Shown here one piece after another: positions 52,470-63,739 of a stretch of 64,000 bases of DNA. This DNA is from Aphrophora alni (lineage: Eukaryota; Arthropoda; Insecta; Hemiptera; Aphrophoridae), in contig OY740767.1 of assembly GCA_963513935.1 (NCBI GenBank), positions 153,208,431-153,272,430 of the forward strand, in the 5' to 3' direction. The notes under the pieces are model-generated. The model was not told the origin of the DNA. It saw only the letters and a program-made list of their open reading frames with translations, and did not search any database. Each line of letters begins with the position of its first letter. Position 1 is the first letter of the stretch. Both the position numbers and the translations under genes were made by a program.

Positions 52470-54060
52470 GCAAGAACAAACGGTTTTTAGCTCTATTTAA
52501 GAACCCTCCGATTGTGAAATACTGTCTGTTGTCTCTTTTTTTTAAAGTAAGTGGAGGTGTGGAAATTCATCGGCTGATTTGTTCTTAAACATATAAATGA
52601 AAATGAGTGATATAACGGTGAGAAAGTGAGTGAGGTAGTTCAATGAAAGGTGAACAAATAGTGCATGACGATTGGAGGATTGGGTGGCCTTTTGTCATCA
52701 ACAAAGATTAGGTAAGGAATTTGAATGAGAAAAATTTCAAGATCTACGATTTAAAATTTCATTATTTTGATGAATTTTCTCAAATTTCAAGAAAAAAATT
52801 TGTTGTCTTCATGAAATTATGACAGACAGTTTGTACTCATGTTGAATATTGTCAGACTTGGAAGCGGTTTACGGTTTCTCACCCGATACAATAAAAGTGA
52901 TATTTTTTGTGACAGATAGTTTAGGTTATTGGAAATTGTGCTCATGTAGGATGGTGTCAGATTTGGACATGGAAGTAATTTCCAGTTTATCACACGATAT
53001 AATGAAAGTGATATTTTTGTGAGACAGTTTAGGTTGTCGAAAACTGTGCTCATGTAAGATGTTGTCAGATTTGGACAAGGAAATGGTTTGTAGTTTCTCA
53101 CCCGATACAATGAAAGTGATATTTTTTGTGACACGCAGTTTAGGTTATCGGAAACTGTGCTCATGTTGGATGTTGTCAGATTTGGACAAGGAAAGGGTTT
53201 GGATTTTCTCACCCGATATAATTAAAGTATATTTTTTAAAGCCAAATAGTGTCTGATGAAGAGACCTCGGTGTCTCACATTACTCATTGTCTAACAAAAC
53301 AAATGTTATCAGAAACTGTGTTCATGTTGGATGTTGTCACATTTAGACAAGGAAGTGGTTTGCAGTTTCTCACCCAATACAATGAAAGTGATATTTTTTT
53401 AAACCAAATGGTGTCCAGTGAAGTGACCTGGGTACCTCACATCCCTCATTGTCTAACAAAACAAATGTTATCAGAAACTGTCCTCATGTTGGATGTGTCA
53501 GATTTGGACAAGGAAGTTGTTTGCAGTTTCTCGCCCAATACAATCAAAATGATATTTTTTTAAACCAAATGGTGTCTGGTGAAGAAACCTCGTTGTCTCA
53601 CATCACTCATTGTCTAACAAAACAAATGTTACCAGAAACTGTGCTCATGTTGGATGTTGTCAGATTTGGACAAGGAAAGGGTTTGGAGTTTCTCACCCGA
53701 TGCAATGAGTGATATATTTTAAAGCAAATAGTGTTTGGCGAAGAGACCTGGGTGTCTCATATCACTCCTGACACAAAGAAGCAGTCACGCAGGTGTGATC
53801 CTCGATAAATCACAAATTCAAGATCACAATTTCAAAACAACAAAATCATGTGCAATGGGGTTTAGGATAGGAAAGGGATGTCGTTGGTTGATTTTATGCC
53901 AAGGGGTGGAGTAGTAAATTCAAAAAATGACATTGTATAATTCAAAATATAATGTTTAGTCGTGGAGATGTATTGCTTCATGGTAACACTAGACCGGATA
54001 TAGTTTTGTTCATAAAATTAAAGTCCGATGAGCTACCACTCATGAACTGTGTACCTGACA
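52470..54060 (+). pseudogene. mariner transposase relic with amplified middle
   Basis: From the left: MSDITVRKWVRYFNER (52600-52650) is the N-terminal helix-turn-helix region. SLGYRKLCSCWMLSDLDKE is repeated in variants through 52.85-53.7 kb. FGEETWVSHITPDTKKQS (53735-53785) is the block around the first catalytic Asp, here Glu. KIMCNGV, DRKGMSLVDFMPRG and SRGDVLLHGNTRPD (53950-53990) complete the DDE core. Frames shift repeatedly. The copy can only be dead. Confidence 0.75.
52850..53720 (+). repeat. Tandem array inside the mariner relic
   Basis: The phrase GTCAGATTTGGACAAGGAA recurs at 52853 (variant), 52961, 53069, 53180, 53341, 53502 and 53664. The spacing is about 108, 108, 111, then 161, 161 and 162 bp. 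Later units carry about 50 extra bases (GAAGAGACCTCGGTGTCTCA and CATTACTCATTGTCTAACAA). Units derive from the mariner coding sequence itself. Confidence 0.9.
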
Positions 54061-54144
54061 AAGTTATTTTAGATAACTGTTTTAATGTATAGTGTTTTTT
54101 AAGTGTATTTTAATTTCATCTGTATACTTTTGTAGTGTTTGTAA

Positions 54145-54205
54145 GTGAATTTTAAGTTCTGAAGATGCCTAACAAATAGGCGAAACAGCTGTCAACAATT
54201 ATTGA
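54145..54205 (+). ncRNA. Hammerhead-like motif with perfect stem II
   Basis: CTGAAGA (54159-54165), T, stem GCCTA/TAGGC around ACAAA, GAAA (54182-54185), then CAGCTGTC. The GTC cleavage triplet is at 54191-54193. Stem I is short (GTT/AAC). The same T spacer before stem II occurs at 19.6 and 27.7 kb. Confidence 0.5.
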
Positions 54206-54400
54206 CATAAGATTGCTCAGGTAAGTTAAAAAAAAAAAAAATATAATATATTATTTCCGAGCAATCGTTAAGGCTTTTACTACAATAGAAAATGGCTTAA
54301 AATGGTAGAAATTTTGTAGAAAAGTTAATTAAGATATGCATTTCTTGTAAAAATAAAATGACCTAAAATAATTATTTTTTTATACCAAAATGGTACTTAC

Positions 54401-54455
54401 TTTCTGGGCATCCCTCATGTCTGTGATTATTTGCCTCATATCAGGTACAAGAGTA
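54401..54455 (-). CDS. Candidate small exon of an unidentified gene
   Basis: Acceptor TTTCCCTTTAAAG and strong donor AAA/GTAAGT enclose 55 nt. Only one frame is open, giving TLVPDMRQIITDMRDAQK, entering in phase 2 and leaving in phase 0. A charged amphipathic helix is likely. No partner exon was identified. It lies between the CRAL-TRIO gene and the RAP1-like gene on the same strand and could be an alternative exon of either or a separate gene. Confidence 0.35.
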
Positions 54456-54897
54456 CTTTAAAGGGAAAAATTAACTATCTAGTTTAAATCATATTCCAGA
54501 TAATATATAGACTGTTACAATAAAAACATATACTTTGTATACACTAATAATGCAAGTTATACAATAATTCGTAGTAAATTTACTAGGTACGAATTTTAAG
54601 TTTGTTTAAATCTGTCTTGACACTTAACAATATATTTTCCTACATTAATCAACAGATCTCATGTATTTTAAATGGGAGAAAAGGCAGTTTTAATTTTGTA
54701 AATTTGTTATTTAATATACATATAATAATACTGTAATTTATTATTACAAAAAGTGTTCTGAGATATTTAAAAACTAAATCAGCTTCCACTCAATTCTCTC
54801 TACTTTTTAAGTTTATTTGTACCTATATGTTTCTCAATAGAAATGAAACATCCCAATTTCCATAATCATCAAACACACCAATAAGATGATTGTTTAA

Positions 54898-55542
54898 CGC
54901 TTTAAAGGGTAATCACGTCATATGACATGATTTTATTTGTTCCATATTTGAGTTCATTTGCTATATTCATTTTTAACACATTTTTAGTTTGATATAATTG
55001 AAAAATCGAGGTTAGTTTTGTAAAACGTGATTTTGCTTTTCACAAATTAGAAACGCAATTAAAGGAGAAATAAACACTTTGAAAAATTTAGTTATTGTCT
55101 TATTAAAACAATTAAGTGCACTAAAATTGCATTGGTTTTGTAAATTTAACATAATAATAATAAAACGAAGTAAAGTGTTTTTTCTTCAAAAAATTTTGTG
55201 TGTGTGGAACTCTCCAAAGCAAGTATGCACACATAATGCTATTGAACTCATATGAGGTGTCTTTCCTCTTCTTTGGCTGGTTTTTGTGTTGCTGCATACA
55301 TAACACTGTCTTTGAACCTTCCGCTTCCTTGCTACACTTAAAGGCAGGGGGCTCGGGAAATGACGTTCTAGCGGAAATGACTCGCATTCTAGCGGTATAA
55401 GTATCAACTACTAGCAGTGAAACACTTTTACAGTACAGAGCTACACGGTAGCAGTGGAAAAACCAGAGCTGTTCACATCGTTATTGGAATCCGTTGCCAT
55501 GACAACCCAGACACGTCACATGACTTGATTACTCCTTAAGCG
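54898..55542. mobile_element. piggyBac-type MITE, 645 bp
   Basis: Left end CGCTTTAAAGGGTAATCACG and, in reverse complement, right end CGCTTAAGGAGTAATCAAGT are imperfect inverse copies over about 30 bp. The left flank is TTAA (54894-54897) and the right flank is TAAA, one base off. GC-richer than its surroundings near the right end. No transposase. Confidence 0.65.
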
Positions 55543-58452
55543 TAAAATAAGCCACCACTTATTAAATGGTGGTTAAATAATCATCCTCAGTTATTACTAG
55601 TGCACAAAGTTTAGCAATTGAAATGTTTAGTTTTTATTAATTAAACATTTTCATAAGTTTTGCTCAATGTACGAAGATCACTTTTTAAGAAAGTACAGTT
55701 TACACACTGTAACTGCATAAACCACAAACCAGAGAAGTTTTCAAGATCCGGCACAATCGAAAATAAAATTATACAGATCTAAAATTAGAATACAATTTGC
55801 GCAATTTGTCTTAACATAACTTAACTTATGTATTCTTAATCAACAAAATGTCTTTAATACAAAGTTGATACAAATCTTTCACTTAAAAGTCAAGTAAGTA
55901 CAATATATATATTTTAAAATACAATATTAAGTACATTACTGTTGAAATATGCCACATCCACTATTACAATACAAATACATTTGTTATGGTGTCCATAAAT
56001 ATGAAGCTAGATTAATATTATAGTCAGTGGCGTAGTCAAAACAATTGGCAAGTAAAACAAATAAATGTATAAATTACCTTAATTAAATTATAAATGTAAC
56101 TAATCATCACCTATCGATAACCTTATAACCAAATCCTGGGATGTGTGTGACAGATTTAATCAAATAAAAATCGATTTAGGAATTAATTTAACATCTTCTG
56201 ATAATGATCACAATAATTGTAATATAGTTACAACCAACCCGAAATGTCCGTGTAACACTGTATGTATGGGACATCTTGCAACCAATAAATAATAATTTAG
56301 TTCAAATGTAATAATTAAAAAATATTATATGTAATCAAAATGTATTATAATTAAGTAATAAATAAAAAGTCAACTTTTATAAACATTCATGAAGCAAGGA
56401 GGGAAGTGTGTTCAGTGATCATAAGGTAACAAACAGGGCAATTCTGAGATAAAATTTTGGAACGGGAGAGGAAGAGTGCGTTACTTGGAAGGGAGTTTAG
56501 AAAAGTCTCCTCTAGGAGTTGAACTCGGAGAGTCATTTTTGGTCTTCAAAGTTAGATGTGTACAGTTTTGAATCAACATTTTTGATAACATAAGTGAGAT
56601 GTACAGAAATTTGTTAGACAAAATATGGAAGTGTTGAATAAGGCTAATAGAATAAGAAACGAAGTAAATAATAAAAAGTTACAAGTTATTTCTGAATAAA
56701 AATATTAGACGAGGATTTGGCAACTCCGTAAGTAAGAAAATGATTAAGATTCAGAATAGCACATGGCTACTTATATTAATACTTATTTAATTTCTCAAAA
56801 GTATTATAAACAGATAATTAGTATTCTTCTTTTTTTTTAATAATGGTATAAAAAATTCAACAATGGACAATGATTTCTATTGATGAATTGTAATTAGTAT
56901 TATAGATTTAGATTTAGATTATACAAATATCTTCCTCTTTTGTCAAATTAAATGATAATTACAAAAAACGAGTCTTTAAGACATTTATTGAGAACACCTA
57001 TTTCTCTGATATTGTCTGAGATAGCAAATTGTACGAGTACAGGTAAGTGAGAGGTAAGAACTCAAATTTAGAAAAAATATAGTTGCAATACAAATAAACA
57101 AGAAACGACACAGAAGCAACTTAATATTCATTAGACGTAGTTTAAAAACTAAAACATAGAAGGCACATCATTCATCAATATATTCTGAGCCGTTTAATTT
57201 TTGTTTACTTACAATTCGTCACATGGGTTACCAATCTTTAAATTTCACAACATTTTATCAAAACCGGTAGAAGAATTTAACAATTTTTAATTAAAATTTT
57301 TTTTTGAATAATTTGAATAGATTCTTGAATATCATAAAATATTTCAAGCACTTGCTCTAAAATGTATGATATTACAATACAGTTTTAATATCTTTATTAT
57401 AGAAGAGTGTTTTGGCATAAGCGTTAGAAATAGAAAGAGAGTTTGCAAAATATACCGAAAACAGTTCTTTCGATTGTCGTAAATTTTATAAGTACCATAC
57501 CTAACACTTTTAACATCCATATTTTATTATAAAATAGACTACTAATTTAGTAGTACGAAGCTAACCACGAAGCTAAAAAATATACAGGTAAAGATCTTTT
57601 GTTAAAAAAAAAAAACTAACACTTTATTAACATGATTGAAATGCTTGCTACTTGTGTATTACTAAACAAGTATGGAGTGATCACTTATGATTTTTTCTTT
57701 CTTTTTTTATTGGGGTAACACATGTTTGACTGACTCATCCAACATCTCTCCTTGTTAAAGATCACACAGAAAATGTAAACACTAGTTTCCAGTAAAACGC
57801 AACTCAACACAAATCACCTAAACCACCGGCTAAGTTGGAATTCAAGTGTTTTATTTTTATTTGACGATCGTGTGGTGATATCAGCACCTCACATCAAAAC
57901 TGCCACACAATGTCATCTCACAAATTTAATTATTTATATTGAATTAACTTTAAAAAAATATTGTAACCTAACCTGTCAGGAACACCAAAAGTGTTTACAA
58001 AAATCAGATCTTTCTTTTAAATACTAGAGCGTTTTTGGTACCATCTCCAACAGATCAAGCTAGGTTTCATTGGATTATTTTATTTCAATGATAATTTATA
58101 TGACCAAAATCTTCCAAGTTAATCCAATATAGTTAAACCTATCACTGATATTAAAAATTTAAAAAAAACATTTTGAATGCTACGTTTTAAACATGCATTA
58201 TGGTATTGGACTAAGAGTGTGCATCCATTAAATAGAACAGTACTCATTAAAAAATATAAAATATGTTACCTAAATTACAATACTTATATATGTTGCTAAC
58301 TACTGTAAATTAAATAAGATATGCCGCACCAATTATGGACACTATTATAATATAAAACTATTACTATACCATGTTTAAAGATTATTTTAAAATACTTAAC
58401 AATGTATTCCTCTGATGGATGGAAGCGCATGGGTTGGTCATCATCAAGTTAT
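55543..58452. other. Intergenic, mostly featureless
   Basis: At 56198-56255 CTGATAATGATCACAATAAT ... GAAATGTCCG is a decayed hammerhead-like block followed by the dispersed repeat also found at 29.95 kb. Elsewhere I see no genes. The 3' UTR of the CRAL-TRIO gene should run left from 58452, with a first AATAAA (minus) near 58080. Confidence 0.45.
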
Positions 58453-58486
58453 TTAATTACCGTCTGGATACACTTTTCCTGGATCC
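58453..58486 (-). CDS. CRAL-TRIO gene, terminal exon
   Basis: Acceptor TTAATTAACAG, then one base completing Lys and DPGKVYPDGN before TAA. The frame fits only the GTGTGT donor of the preceding exon. Short terminal exon, so assignment depends on phase agreement. Confidence 0.5.
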
Positions 58487-61342
58487 CTGTTAATTAAAAA
58501 TAACAAACAATATACAGCTATCGTAAAATAGACAGTTGGGTTGTGACATGATTTTCTATATCTAATACAACACATTACACACAACTAAAGTAAGTCTTTG
58601 ATATACGAATATTCAACTTACAAACTTGATAGGATCCGTTAGTTGACCCAATATTTAAACCTAACCTAACTGAACTTGTATTACCAGAGGCGAAAAAGTT
58701 GCAGTGTCTTTCAATGACTCCTTATCAATGATTGGAATCTTTAGATACCCTTTCCCCTATATAAATTCGCACAAATAACTATCTAATAGATTTGATTGAC
58801 TACTGAATTTATGCTTGAATGTTGATTTAGCAACACCCCATAATCGTTAAAGGATATTTGTGGAGGTACCTGTAAATGGATTGATGAAATGTCTGTTTTG
58901 GTTTACAGTTTTATTTTCATAATTTCTATTTGTATTTCTGATTTCATTATAGAAAGACCATTGATTTAACATTATAACGGAACCAGGAGTAATATGTTCT
59001 ACAATAATTGGCAATAAAGTAGCTGATCTACCCTCTACGGCAAAAATAAAACAATAGGTCGTTTCTCGGCAATGCCACCAAAAACTTATTGTTACTCAAT
59101 TACCCTGCCAACATTTGCCTTGTGGTTCGGATAAGACAAGACTAAGATAAACAAAACTGTGCCCTTTTGGCTACAATATGACCAACTTACAATGTCAACT
59201 AAGTATAGTAGGTTTTAGGCTCGCTCTTATCCAGTCTAATATGGTGCTCGGCTAGGCCAGATAACAAAAAAGCCAGAATTAAATAACTTTCTTTGTAATT
59301 AATAGCTAAATTTATTGTCATCAGTAGATTTGATAACAGAATTAATGTTAATCTGACCAGATTATAGAAGGAAAGTTAAATAAAATGATAAAAAATATTT
59401 AAACAATTTTAACATATTTAACCTCTCAAAGCAGTATATTTTTAGTGGTACTTTTTGAAAGTGTTTTTAGTAAGTGCTTGCAACTGTTCATTCAAATATT
59501 TATATTTCATTTATAACATGAGTTATTTTAAGACTTCACCACTATTTTTCAAAGGAACATGTGTGCAAAATAGTTAAAGACTCAGAGTGAGAGCAGTGTA
59601 AAATTTTGTGATTGAGGCAGTCGTCAAGATTGGTTGTGGTATTGAGGAAATTGTTTATATATCTCGAATATTATGCTAATTATACATTTTAATTCAAGCA
59701 ACTCTAATTCCCAGCTACTGTCTGCTTTATTATGACTATACATAATTCTCAGAGCCAGATGGTCGATATTGTTGGGATTGAAGTTTAGTAGAGCAGTACA
59801 TTCTCATAGGCCAACTCTATATTACCAACCCAACTTATAACAGAACATAAGATTATTGAACTTCTTTTGTTATGGTATTTTTTGTATCACTTGTTATCTA
59901 TTGTGATGTGTTTACAATTCCTATATTATTATTGGTATTACCAAGATTTGTAATCTAAGGGAAGCTGGATAAATAAATTAATTAAAAGAGTTGACTAGAG
60001 TAAATTTTATGATTTACAAATTAGTGTATTTTTGTTTAAAAAAAATTAATCTGAGTTCGCTTTTGTTTTTAAATAGGACACACTACCCGGCTATGCTCAC
60101 TATGGATGCCTTTTACTAGTTCGTTACATTCGTGATTGCATCTATAATTTCATTGCTTTAAATCAAACTAAATTCATTAGTTATTTTGAAAACAAACTAA
60201 AATTTAATGCTAAACTTAGGAAAAACAAATTATATTTCATCCTCTGCAAAGAACAGAGCAAAGTGCAATAATATGTCTAACTAATTGAAGTAGAAAGTAT
60301 AAAATTTCTAGGTTTTACAATGGACTCACAATTAAAATGGAATGCAATGTCACAAAATTAAATTCAATTTACCAGTTTTAAGAATGGCATACAATTGTCT
60401 ATTTTATTGTCTTGTTCAATATCATATTGCTACATGGAGAATTGTTTCAAAGGGGTCAATATTAAACATTTTAAAAATTCAAAAGTATTCAGTTCGGTCT
60501 ATGTTTGGTAAGAAGTCTAGACACTCTTGCTGTCCTGGTTTAAAGAAACTGGTCTATTTTAATTTTCCCTTCAATTTATATTTTGAGAGTCATTATGTAT
60601 TGTAAGTTTCACACAAGAAACAGACCATAGTCAAATATATAGGTATAACAGAAAAACGAACAATCTAATTACACCAAAATATAGGCTTGTTCAAACAGTA
60701 ACGTCTAGGGCCATCCTCCACAAAAAATCAAAATAATAACAGAAGAAAAGTCCTTCAAAAAAGAAATACTACGATACTTAAGAGAAAACATTTTTTATTC
60801 TATAGCTGAATTCATGGGGACGGGGAAAAAAGGATGAATTCATTGAATGACAAAAGGGTTTTAGGATGTGCGTAATATTTTTGTTGTTTGTGTACATTTT
60901 GTTTAATGTAGTGTAATTTTTAAAGATCTTGATAAGGTAAATACAATGTACAAAATTGTCTCCTAGCTGGTAAATAAATAAATCTTATGTATACATCTAA
61001 TTCCCATCAATGGCAAGACAATGTCAGGTATTCAACCCATAACACAGATATTCTATACTATAAACAGCATTGTAACAGGTAATACCTTCGGGTCTAAATG
61101 AATTGTTTGAACACTTTTAGATACCTCATAGTGGAGCATGTAATACTTGCCACAAGCATAGTTTAAAATACACATTGTCATACACACTTTTGTGAGAGCT
61201 GAGGTGCAGTCTCTGGCCTCAACATTTGCTCTGCCCACAACATAGGATTATAAGCTCCAGTTTCTCCTCCTAACTCTGCAGGTAATACATCTTTACTGAC
61301 AGCGTCATGTAGTGTACTCATGTTGTTTCCATGCACAAAAAT
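58453..61342 (-). CDS. CRAL-TRIO lipid-binding protein gene, last two exons
   Basis: Exons 61342-61188 and 58486-58453 join in phase (CAAAA/G) and encode the C-terminus of a CRAL-TRIO protein: IFVHGNNMSTLHDAVSKDVL, then PAELGGETGAYNPMLWAEQM, ending KDPGKVYPDGN and stop. The family binds hydrophobic ligands such as retinoids, tocopherol or phosphoinositides in the cytosol. The block FHGxxxxSLHxxhxxxhLPxEhGG is its last signature. The 5' exons lie beyond the right end of the window. The intron between the two exons contains a LINE remnant at 60.15-60.99 kb. Confidence 0.7.
58487..60149. other. CRAL-TRIO intron, no gene seen
   Basis: AT-rich with a few GC-richer patches around 59040-59260. No exons or transposon motifs recognised. 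Confidence 0.45.
60150..60990 (+). mobile_element. Jockey-group LINE 3' part
   Basis: Frames with KFLGFTMDSQLKWNA (60302-60345), NLITPKYRLVQTVTSRA (60664-60710) and LRYLRENIFYSIAEFMG (60772-60820) match the thumb and C-terminus of a LINE reverse transcriptase (FLGhxhDxxLxW; FYSIxEFL). The 3' UTR ends GGTAAATAAATAAATC. Stops and frameshifts are present. Confidence 0.65.
61188..61342 (-). CDS. CRAL-TRIO gene, penultimate exon
   Basis: 155 nt, acceptor GTTTTCAG, donor CAAAA/GTGTGT. It starts in phase 0 at Ile and carries the HGNNMSTLH and LPAELGGE blocks that close the CRAL-TRIO fold. Comparison with the family suggests that about 200-240 residues precede it. Confidence 0.75.
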
Positions 61343-61429
61343 CTGAAAACACAGAATTTTTTAATCTAATTTCAGAAATCAGAAAAGTAATATTATACTG
61401 TTAGTTTACGGCATGAAATTTGGCATGGG

Positions 61430-62460
61430 TTGATGATCCGTCGGCCTGTGGACAATCAACCACAATCAGCCTATGGGTCTCTTGGCCTGAAGCAACTGAT
61501 AAGGCTTCTACCCAAGAATTCATAAAGACCTGGATGTGATGGAACAGGTTTCTCCTATCTCTTAAGGAGAGGATGAACTTCTGAAAAATCCAGGAACACC
61601 AGGTTTCACTGGTTTACTCGACCAATTATACTAGGCAATTGAGCGGACTAAAGATGAAGAAAACTAATCTCACTATTACCCAACGAAGGAAGGGCGTCAA
61701 AGTTAAACTCTGGGATAGTGGTGAGCAATGGGACCCTAACAAGAGGCAGGAACAGGAAAAAAGAAGAGGATTTCAGAATCGGGAATCATTTTAGGCACCA
61801 ATGGGGGTTCCGAGGCAGGGATGGCTGTGGTCAGCCCCTCTAAAGACAATTCGGCCACTCCGCCCTCTGCTGAATGTCCTTCAAAGAAGGCCAGAGGTGA
61901 AACTCAAGTCTGACATAACAAAACTCAATGTCGTTTAGAACTATCTGGTATGGAAGTTCCCACGTACAGGGACATTTTCGCCAGCATTATAAATTATTGA
62001 TTCTAGTACTGTAATTGTGTGTTATTTGAGGACAAGCTGCCTACCTGCAATATTCTCAATGTTATCCAATCAGGTGTAATGCAGTGAAATGAAATTTAAA
62101 AAATTAATAAAATGGCTGTTGTTCTCGATGCCTATCCTGAGGTTAAACCTACCAATAAGCAAGGTGAAGACAACAAGAACACGGTAATGGATAAGTTCGA
62201 ACTCATGGAAGATGGAACTTTTCCTTCATTCTTAGTGAGCTATACGGAGGAACGAGCTCTCATTCTTTCCTATCTCAGCGATGTAACAAAGCGTTGACTA
62301 GAAACATTGATTGCTACCTTTAAGCCATTAAGTGAGCCAAACAAGTTGATCACCAGATTAAGGAAGGATATTATGAAAACTACAAGGGTGTTTCTTAGGG
62401 TGCATCCCAAACTTCTGAATATAAGATTCTTTTCCAGCAAAATCCTACTATTAAGGTATA
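61430..62460 (+). pseudogene. LINE ORF1 (gag-like) relic
   Basis: An Arg/Lys-rich stretch near 61640-61760, then SATPPSAECPSKKARGET near 61855-61905. From 62112, MAVVLDAYPEVKPTNKQGED, then GTFPSFLVSYTEERALILSY, then LETLIATFKPLSEPNKL after a TGA replacing Trp. This matches the ORF1 protein of R1/I-group LINEs in insects (GYPExxLTxEQ...FxPRFL...GxhhhxCxDExTKxWL). Dead copy. Confidence 0.6.
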
Positions 62461-62559
62461 TTAAAAAAATATATATATATATTAAGGCGAAAAACCATTG
62501 CGGTCATTATCGCCTTTACAAAATTGAGGATGAAGGTGCTTTATACATACAAATAACAT

Positions 62560-63345
62560 ATCATTTTTAAGAACAATAACAGAACAAATACAAATTAACA
62601 AACAAAATTAAACCACAACATAACATGTTACAAGGCTGTAATTTGACTCTGGCATGAGTTAACAATTATAAAATATGTAAAATAGAATTACAACAATAAA
62701 AACGAATAACAATATTAAAGAGCTGCAAAAAGGCCCTGCAACAAATTACTAAGAATTAAATCTAAAATGAAAAATAAACATAATATTACAGAGTTGTAGT
62801 ATATTACTGCAATAATTGATTAGATTTTATAAAAACATTTCATACGACACAAAAAGGACAATACCCAATCAAGGATCTAAGCATTATCCCCCAACATTGC
62901 CAGAATGGAATTCATGAAATCCATGACTGATCATGGAATAACTGATACGAACACGGATAACCATGACTTCCTCTCGACGACTAGCACATATGGATGAATT
63001 CCACGGACGGACAATATCTTTAACTTCCCTCAGCTTATTGGACACTGTATGTGTCGACTCTTTTCCCCATTGTCTATACAAAATAATTTTAACTGCCGAT
63101 ACAAAATCAGATACCAAAACACAATGTGTGACTGGTATCTGACTTGTAGCTTCCTTTGCCGCTTCGTCAGCTTTTGTGTTTCCTGAAATTCCGTAATGCC
63201 CTTGTACCCAGTAAAATGATACTCCGACGTCCCGTAGCTGAAGTCTGTGTATGGAACACAGAATATCTTCAACCAAGGGATTCTTAGAAAACATATCTTG
63301 GATAGCCTATAAATCACTTTTAGAATCGGAACACAGAAAATACAC
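62560..63345 (-). pseudogene. LINE RNase H domain and 3' UTR
   Basis: Minus strand: CSDSKSDL then IQDMFSKNPLVEDILCSIHR, VSFYWVQGHYGISGNTKADE and AAKEATSQIP. This is the RNase H domain of an R1/I-type LINE (SDSxxAL; hxWVPGHxGIxGNExAD), with the HYG and N-x-x-A-D catalytic-region motifs visible. One stop lies in the SDS block and others come later. The 3' UTR (62560-62880) is shared with 35.3-35.6 kb. Confidence 0.75.
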
Positions 63346-63735
63346 TATAAGCTGAGGGTAGTTTTTTTATACTTTTAGTTTAGATAAGCAAATGTTATAG
63401 TTATAAGCTATGTATATTAGTTTTATGTATAGGTGTGTAAGTATGATTGGGCATAAGTGTATATATTTAAGAATATGGTACAGGTCAATGTACACTTTAG
63501 GTCTAGTGTAGATTTTTTTTAATTTTTAGTTTGATTTTTTTTTCTTTCTCTTTTTTCTCTCTCACTGATTACTATTGTATAAAATAGCTGTAATAGATGT
63601 GTTAATATTTTGTAGCTGTATTATTTCTGGAGGGAAATAAAATAAATATGTCAACAGTCACTAACCTATTGGAGTATTCTGTTAGCTGTTAGACTGCCAC
63701 TGAGTGACTGTGTGTGACCATCACATCCACAATTA
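63346..63735. other. No gene seen
   Basis: T-rich sequence with a pyrimidine tract at about 63535-63565. Confidence 0.4.
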
Positions 63736-63739
63736 CCAA

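Noticed and set aside
52817..53212. 131-codon minus-strand ORF with repeating LSLYRVRNYKPFPCPNLT units
   Set aside because: It is the antisense reading of the tandem array inside the mariner relic. The repetition is DNA-level, and the sense strand matches transposase.
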